Positions 41,659-43,815 of a DNA stretch of 43,815 bases are shown here, piece after piece. The stretch covers positions 1 through 43,815 of the forward strand of contig JAJFIN010000106.1 of NCBI GenBank assembly GCA_021774955.1. Reading direction: 5' to 3'. The position numbers and the translations under genes are program-made. Numbering within the stretch: the first letter of the stretch is position 1; the number at the start of each line of letters is the position of its first letter. Source of the DNA: Alphaproteobacteria bacterium. Lineage in GTDB: Bacteria > Pseudomonadota > Alphaproteobacteria > M2410. The notes beneath the pieces are model-generated. The model searched no databases. It was not told where the DNA came from and worked only from the letters and a program-made list of their open reading frames with translations.

Positions 41659-42015
41659 TCAGTTCTTTGCACGTTGGGCGGCGCGCTTCTTACTCCTGCG
41701 AGACATCTTGTCTCCCGCTGTTTCAAGAACAATCCCCACAAAGGGAAGCGCAAGAAAGACAATAGTAAAGAACATTGCCGGGTTCGACCCATCAGGCTCT
41801 TCACTCTGTGAAAGTGTTATGAGCCACGTGGGGCTAAAAAGAAACAGATTCGCAGCCGCTATGATTGGCGTTGCAATCGCATAGGTACGCTCTCCAAAGA
41901 GCGCCCCCAGAGCAACGATCACCAATGCCAGAAAGGAGATGTAGGGGCCCGCTAGTGGAATGATTATTGAAAAAATCACAATAATGAACCCCACGATCCC
42001 GAGTCCTTGGCTCAT
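41659..42015 (-). CDS. Small membrane protein, three to four TM helices
   Basis: The 118-residue protein has hydrophobic segments at about residues 5-25 (LGIVGFIIVIFSIIIPLAGP), 28-40, 47-65 (AIATPIIAAANLFLFSPTW) and 80-100 (MFFTIVFLALPFVGIVLETA), and a very basic C-terminal tail (RRSKKRAAQRAKN). No family is recognised. It is divergent from the XRE regulator at 42157 and shares the intergenic region with its palindromic operator. Confidence 0.6.
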   Translation of the reverse strand: MSQGLGIVGFIIVIFSIIIPLAGPYISFLALVIVALGALFGERTYAIATPIIAAANLFLFSPTWLITLSQSEEPDGSNPAMFFTIVFLALPFVGIVLETAGDKMSRRSKKRAAQRAKN

Positions 42016-42084
42016 GAGTCTACTCCCCGCTTTTGTTTCAAGTGGATGCCAGAGCTATATCCAGCAGTCTTTAGAGAGTCCACT

Positions 42085-42103
42085 ATAGTCGAATTTCGAC
42101 TAT
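42085..42103. promoter_or_regulatory. Perfect 9-bp palindromic operator
   Basis: ATAGTCGAATTTCGACTAT is a perfect inverted repeat about one central base, 54 bp before the XRE start. A further half-site TCGAC follows at about 42111. Its position between divergent genes suggests it binds the XRE protein. Confidence 0.7.
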
Positions 42104-42156
42104 TCGTAAATCGACTTTATGGCTGTTTTGGTGAACCAAATTTCCCGAGGCAGTCC

Positions 42157-42426
42157 ATGCTCAAAGCGGCACTTAGCAAGGAATACGAAGCGTTTCAGCG
42201 TATTCTCCGCGAAACGCGGAAGAAGCATGGTCTTACCCAGTTGGACGTGGCAGAGCGGCTTGGCATGGGTATAACCCAAAGCGACGTGTCAAAGATCGAG
42301 CGCGGTGAACGGCGTTTGGACGTGGCCGAATTTGTCCTGTTCGTCCGAGCGCTTGGTGTCCCTCCCCAAGCGGTGCTTGCAGAGTTCGAACGGGCCATAC
42401 CCGAGCGACCCCTGACAAGGTCTTAA
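42157..42426 (+). CDS. XRE-family HTH regulator
   Basis: The 89-residue protein is essentially a single Cro/C1 HTH (ETRKKHGLTQLDVAERLGMG, ITQSDVSKIERGERRLDVAEF). The ATG at 42157 is chosen because GAGG precedes it and upstream in-frame sequence covers the operator. The palindrome at 42085-42103 suggests autoregulation and control of the divergent membrane protein gene. Confidence 0.82.
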   Translation: MLKAALSKEYEAFQRILRETRKKHGLTQLDVAERLGMGITQSDVSKIERGERRLDVAEFVLFVRALGVPPQAVLAEFERAIPERPLTRS

Positions 42427-42609
42427 CCCGTGCCAGAACGAAGGTGTCTATTGAGGTGAGGGGACGACAGAATCTTGAAGTTCTCTGATGTACCATGCTG
42501 CGATACCCGTATCCGACATCAATGTATGGCGAAGTGCCAACCAGCTGATCGGTCAACTTTCCGATACCGATGAGTTTTTGGTGGGCACACGGGTGCATGA
42601 TGTCTGTCG

Positions 42610-43368
42610 TCATGTTTTTTCGCTTAAAAGAGCCGCCAATCGGCTGTTGAGCTGCAGCATTTCATGCCGAAGCGCCCGGATCTCCGTTTCCTGAGTGTCT
42701 TCGCCAGCCACGACAAAATATGATGCTATGAGACCCGTGAAAGTGCCGAATAGGCCTACGCCAGTTGTCATGAGGACGGCGGCCACCATACGCCCTTCCC
42801 AGCTCACCGGGTAATAGTCTCCATACCCCACCGTGGTGATGGTTACAAAACTCCACCAAACCGCGTCTTCTGCATTGCGTATGTTTGATTCGCTAAATGG
42901 AGCCTCAAAAACCAGCACCGCGATTGAACCGAAAAAGACCATAAGCAAAGATACTGATAGAACGGAATAAACAGCGCTTTTGGTGGGATCCCGAAGAATA
43001 TGACGCAAGAGAATCTTGACCGCTTTAAAACTGCGGACAACCTTAAACAGTTTAAGAATTCGTATAAGTCGCAAACCTCTTAGCGGATCGACTGTTGGAA
43101 TTGACGCTAATAAATCGATCCAGCCCCATTTCATGAAGTCCAATTTATTGTCGGCGCGGATAAAACGATAAATGAAATCAAAGAAGAATATCCCGCATAC
43201 GACCCAGTCGATACGATCTAAGAGAATATCAAGTTCAGCGTCTATCGGAATGGTTACCTGGACAGCCAGAGCGATGAGGGAATAGATCGAAAGAATGACG
43301 ATCAATAGTTCCAGGAGAGTAATTTCGTCAGATTCATTGCCGATCGATTGAATTTCACTATTTTTCAT
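42610..43368 (-). CDS. Voltage-gated-type potassium channel
   Basis: The 252-residue protein has six TM helices and the K+ selectivity filter TVGYGDYYP at about residue 187. An S4-like segment with spaced arginines is visible (LRGLRLIRILKLFKVVRSFKA), so it fits the six-TM voltage-gated (KvAP/Kch-like) class. A C-terminal coiled coil (IRALRHEMLQLNSRLAALLS) may assemble the tetramer. There is no RCK domain. Such channels occur in many islands and may maintain membrane potential. Confidence 0.88.
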   Translation of the reverse strand: MKNSEIQSIGNESDEITLLELLIVILSIYSLIALAVQVTIPIDAELDILLDRIDWVVCGIFFFDFIYRFIRADNKLDFMKWGWIDLLASIPTVDPLRGLRLIRILKLFKVVRSFKAVKILLRHILRDPTKSAVYSVLSVSLLMVFFGSIAVLVFEAPFSESNIRNAEDAVWWSFVTITTVGYGDYYPVSWEGRMVAAVLMTTGVGLFGTFTGLIASYFVVAGEDTQETEIRALRHEMLQLNSRLAALLSEKT

Positions 43369-43815
43369 TGCTCCACCTTCAGTTGTTGAAGCGAAGCGTA
43401 GCCATGTTTTCCTGATACTTCAATTTACTGAATCTGGTGCGTGCTCACCAATTCAGTTGTCCCACCAACCCCATCCTATGCCTCCGACAAAACCATCGGA
43501 ACCAGAGCACATAAAGAAGCATGGACCGTCAGAGCATCGATCATGAGGAGATCAGAATATTATCTTGACAGCAACATACGGATTAAAGAAGGGACAACAG
43601 CCTACCCTGAGGCAATAGCAGGAGAAATCAGCAAAACGAGGAACCCAAACGCAGATAGCAATGCTTGCATCATGATCTCCTTCATAGCCCATTATCACAG
43701 CTAGCAGATATTCCTCAGAAAACATAAAACTACCCTTACGTGTGAATATTTAAAAACGGGGTTTAAAAGCAAGTGAAAATCAATTTTCCCCAGCCTTTAA
43801 AGCATTTGAATTACA
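43369..43815. other. Window-end region, mostly noncoding
   Basis: Apart from a very small minus-strand frame (43602-43673) no gene is evident. The longer plus-strand frame across 43441-43704 has no protein-like motif and is taken as chance. Confidence 0.4.
43602..43673 (-). CDS. Possible 23-residue hydrophobic peptide
   Basis: The frame MMQALLSAFGFLVLLISPAI then ASG follows AAGGAGATC, a near-ideal ribosome-binding site. It looks like a signal peptide ended by TAG, so it is either a tiny membrane peptide of the type I toxin sort or a truncated secreted protein. Confidence 0.35.
   Translation of the reverse strand: MMQALLSAFGFLVLLISPAIASG

Larger units (their letters stand above)
11700..43815. 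mobile_element. Modular genomic island, left part (extends past the window)
   Basis: From the comM junction to the right edge no housekeeping gene typical of the left block appears. GC is visibly lower, many genes are unrecognised, and there are two large serine recombinases, recombinase remnants, insertion-sequence scars, XRE regulators and a HerA/VirD4-like ATPase. The right attachment site and the remainder of comM must lie beyond 43815 if this is one integrated unit. It may instead be several stacked insertions. Confidence 0.65.

Noticed and set aside
43441..43704. Plus-strand 87-codon frame at the window end
   Set aside because: No ribosome-binding site or motif; composition is not protein-like.
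11700..43815. CRISPR arrays, rRNA genes, or a Z-genome polymerase/DatZ/MazZ set
   Set aside because: No regularly spaced repeats and no rRNA sequence were seen, and no DpoZ, DatZ or MazZ homologue accompanies the PurZ-like gene, so a complete phage-type Z-DNA pathway is not claimed.

Overview
The window looks like a piece of an alphaproteobacterial chromosome, probably of the order Hyphomicrobiales/Rhizobiales. The left 7.7 kb is GC-rich and carries an ordered housekeeping block: the tail of rph, then rdgB, hemW, an LpoA/LppC-like lipoprotein gene, rsmI, a yraN-type gene, a BON-domain lipoprotein gene, gshB and comM (yifB). Two short dispersed repeats of a type I associate with Rhizobiales lie in this block. 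The lineage is inferred from gene order and repeats only.

comM is broken twice. First, a 3.9 kb IS1595-family (ISXO2-like) element is inserted at about 7681-11573. It has near-perfect terminal inverted repeats and an 8-10 bp target duplication. Besides the transposase it carries a two-TM membrane protein, a small DUF6471-like protein, a ribbon-helix-helix-like protein, three overlapping minus-strand genes, and a complete class II tRNA. By position the tRNA's anticodon is UUA, which would read the stop codon UAA. Second, 120 bp further on, comM stops again at the left end of a large, lower-GC genomic island. The island starts with a large serine recombinase at 11676-13214 whose last codons are antisense comM sequence. 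It runs to the right edge of the window; the rest of comM is not seen.

The island is modular and rich in candidate defence genes. The most striking module is a tight four-gene operon (13480-18293). Its genes encode (i) a fusion of DEDD exonuclease, DUF429 and P-loop nucleotide-kinase-like domains; (ii) a short adenylosuccinate-synthetase homologue with Ser in place of the catalytic Asp, a change I associate with phage PurZ; (iii) a dCTP-deaminase/dUTPase-fold protein that lacks the deaminase Glu and has a TM helix and coiled coil; and (iv) an uncharacterised protein. I infer an undescribed nucleotide-based system, perhaps making, sensing or destroying a non-canonical purine nucleotide.

Next come a RuvC-like/XRE pair, a second serine recombinase (20185-21690) and three modules: membrane protein plus HAD phosphatase, PHP-SMC-like ATPase plus small partner, and a membrane TPR-like protein. 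These modules are separated by decayed copies of a serine-recombinase 3' end. Further right are an M20 deacetylase, membrane proteins, an alpha/beta hydrolase, an XRE-ImmA pair divergent from a DUF3892 gene across three operator-like repeats, a HerA/VirD4-like ATPase with a probable C-terminal nuclease domain, another XRE regulator with a perfect palindromic operator, and a voltage-gated-type K+ channel. All functions are read from sequence and memory of families; no database search was possible.
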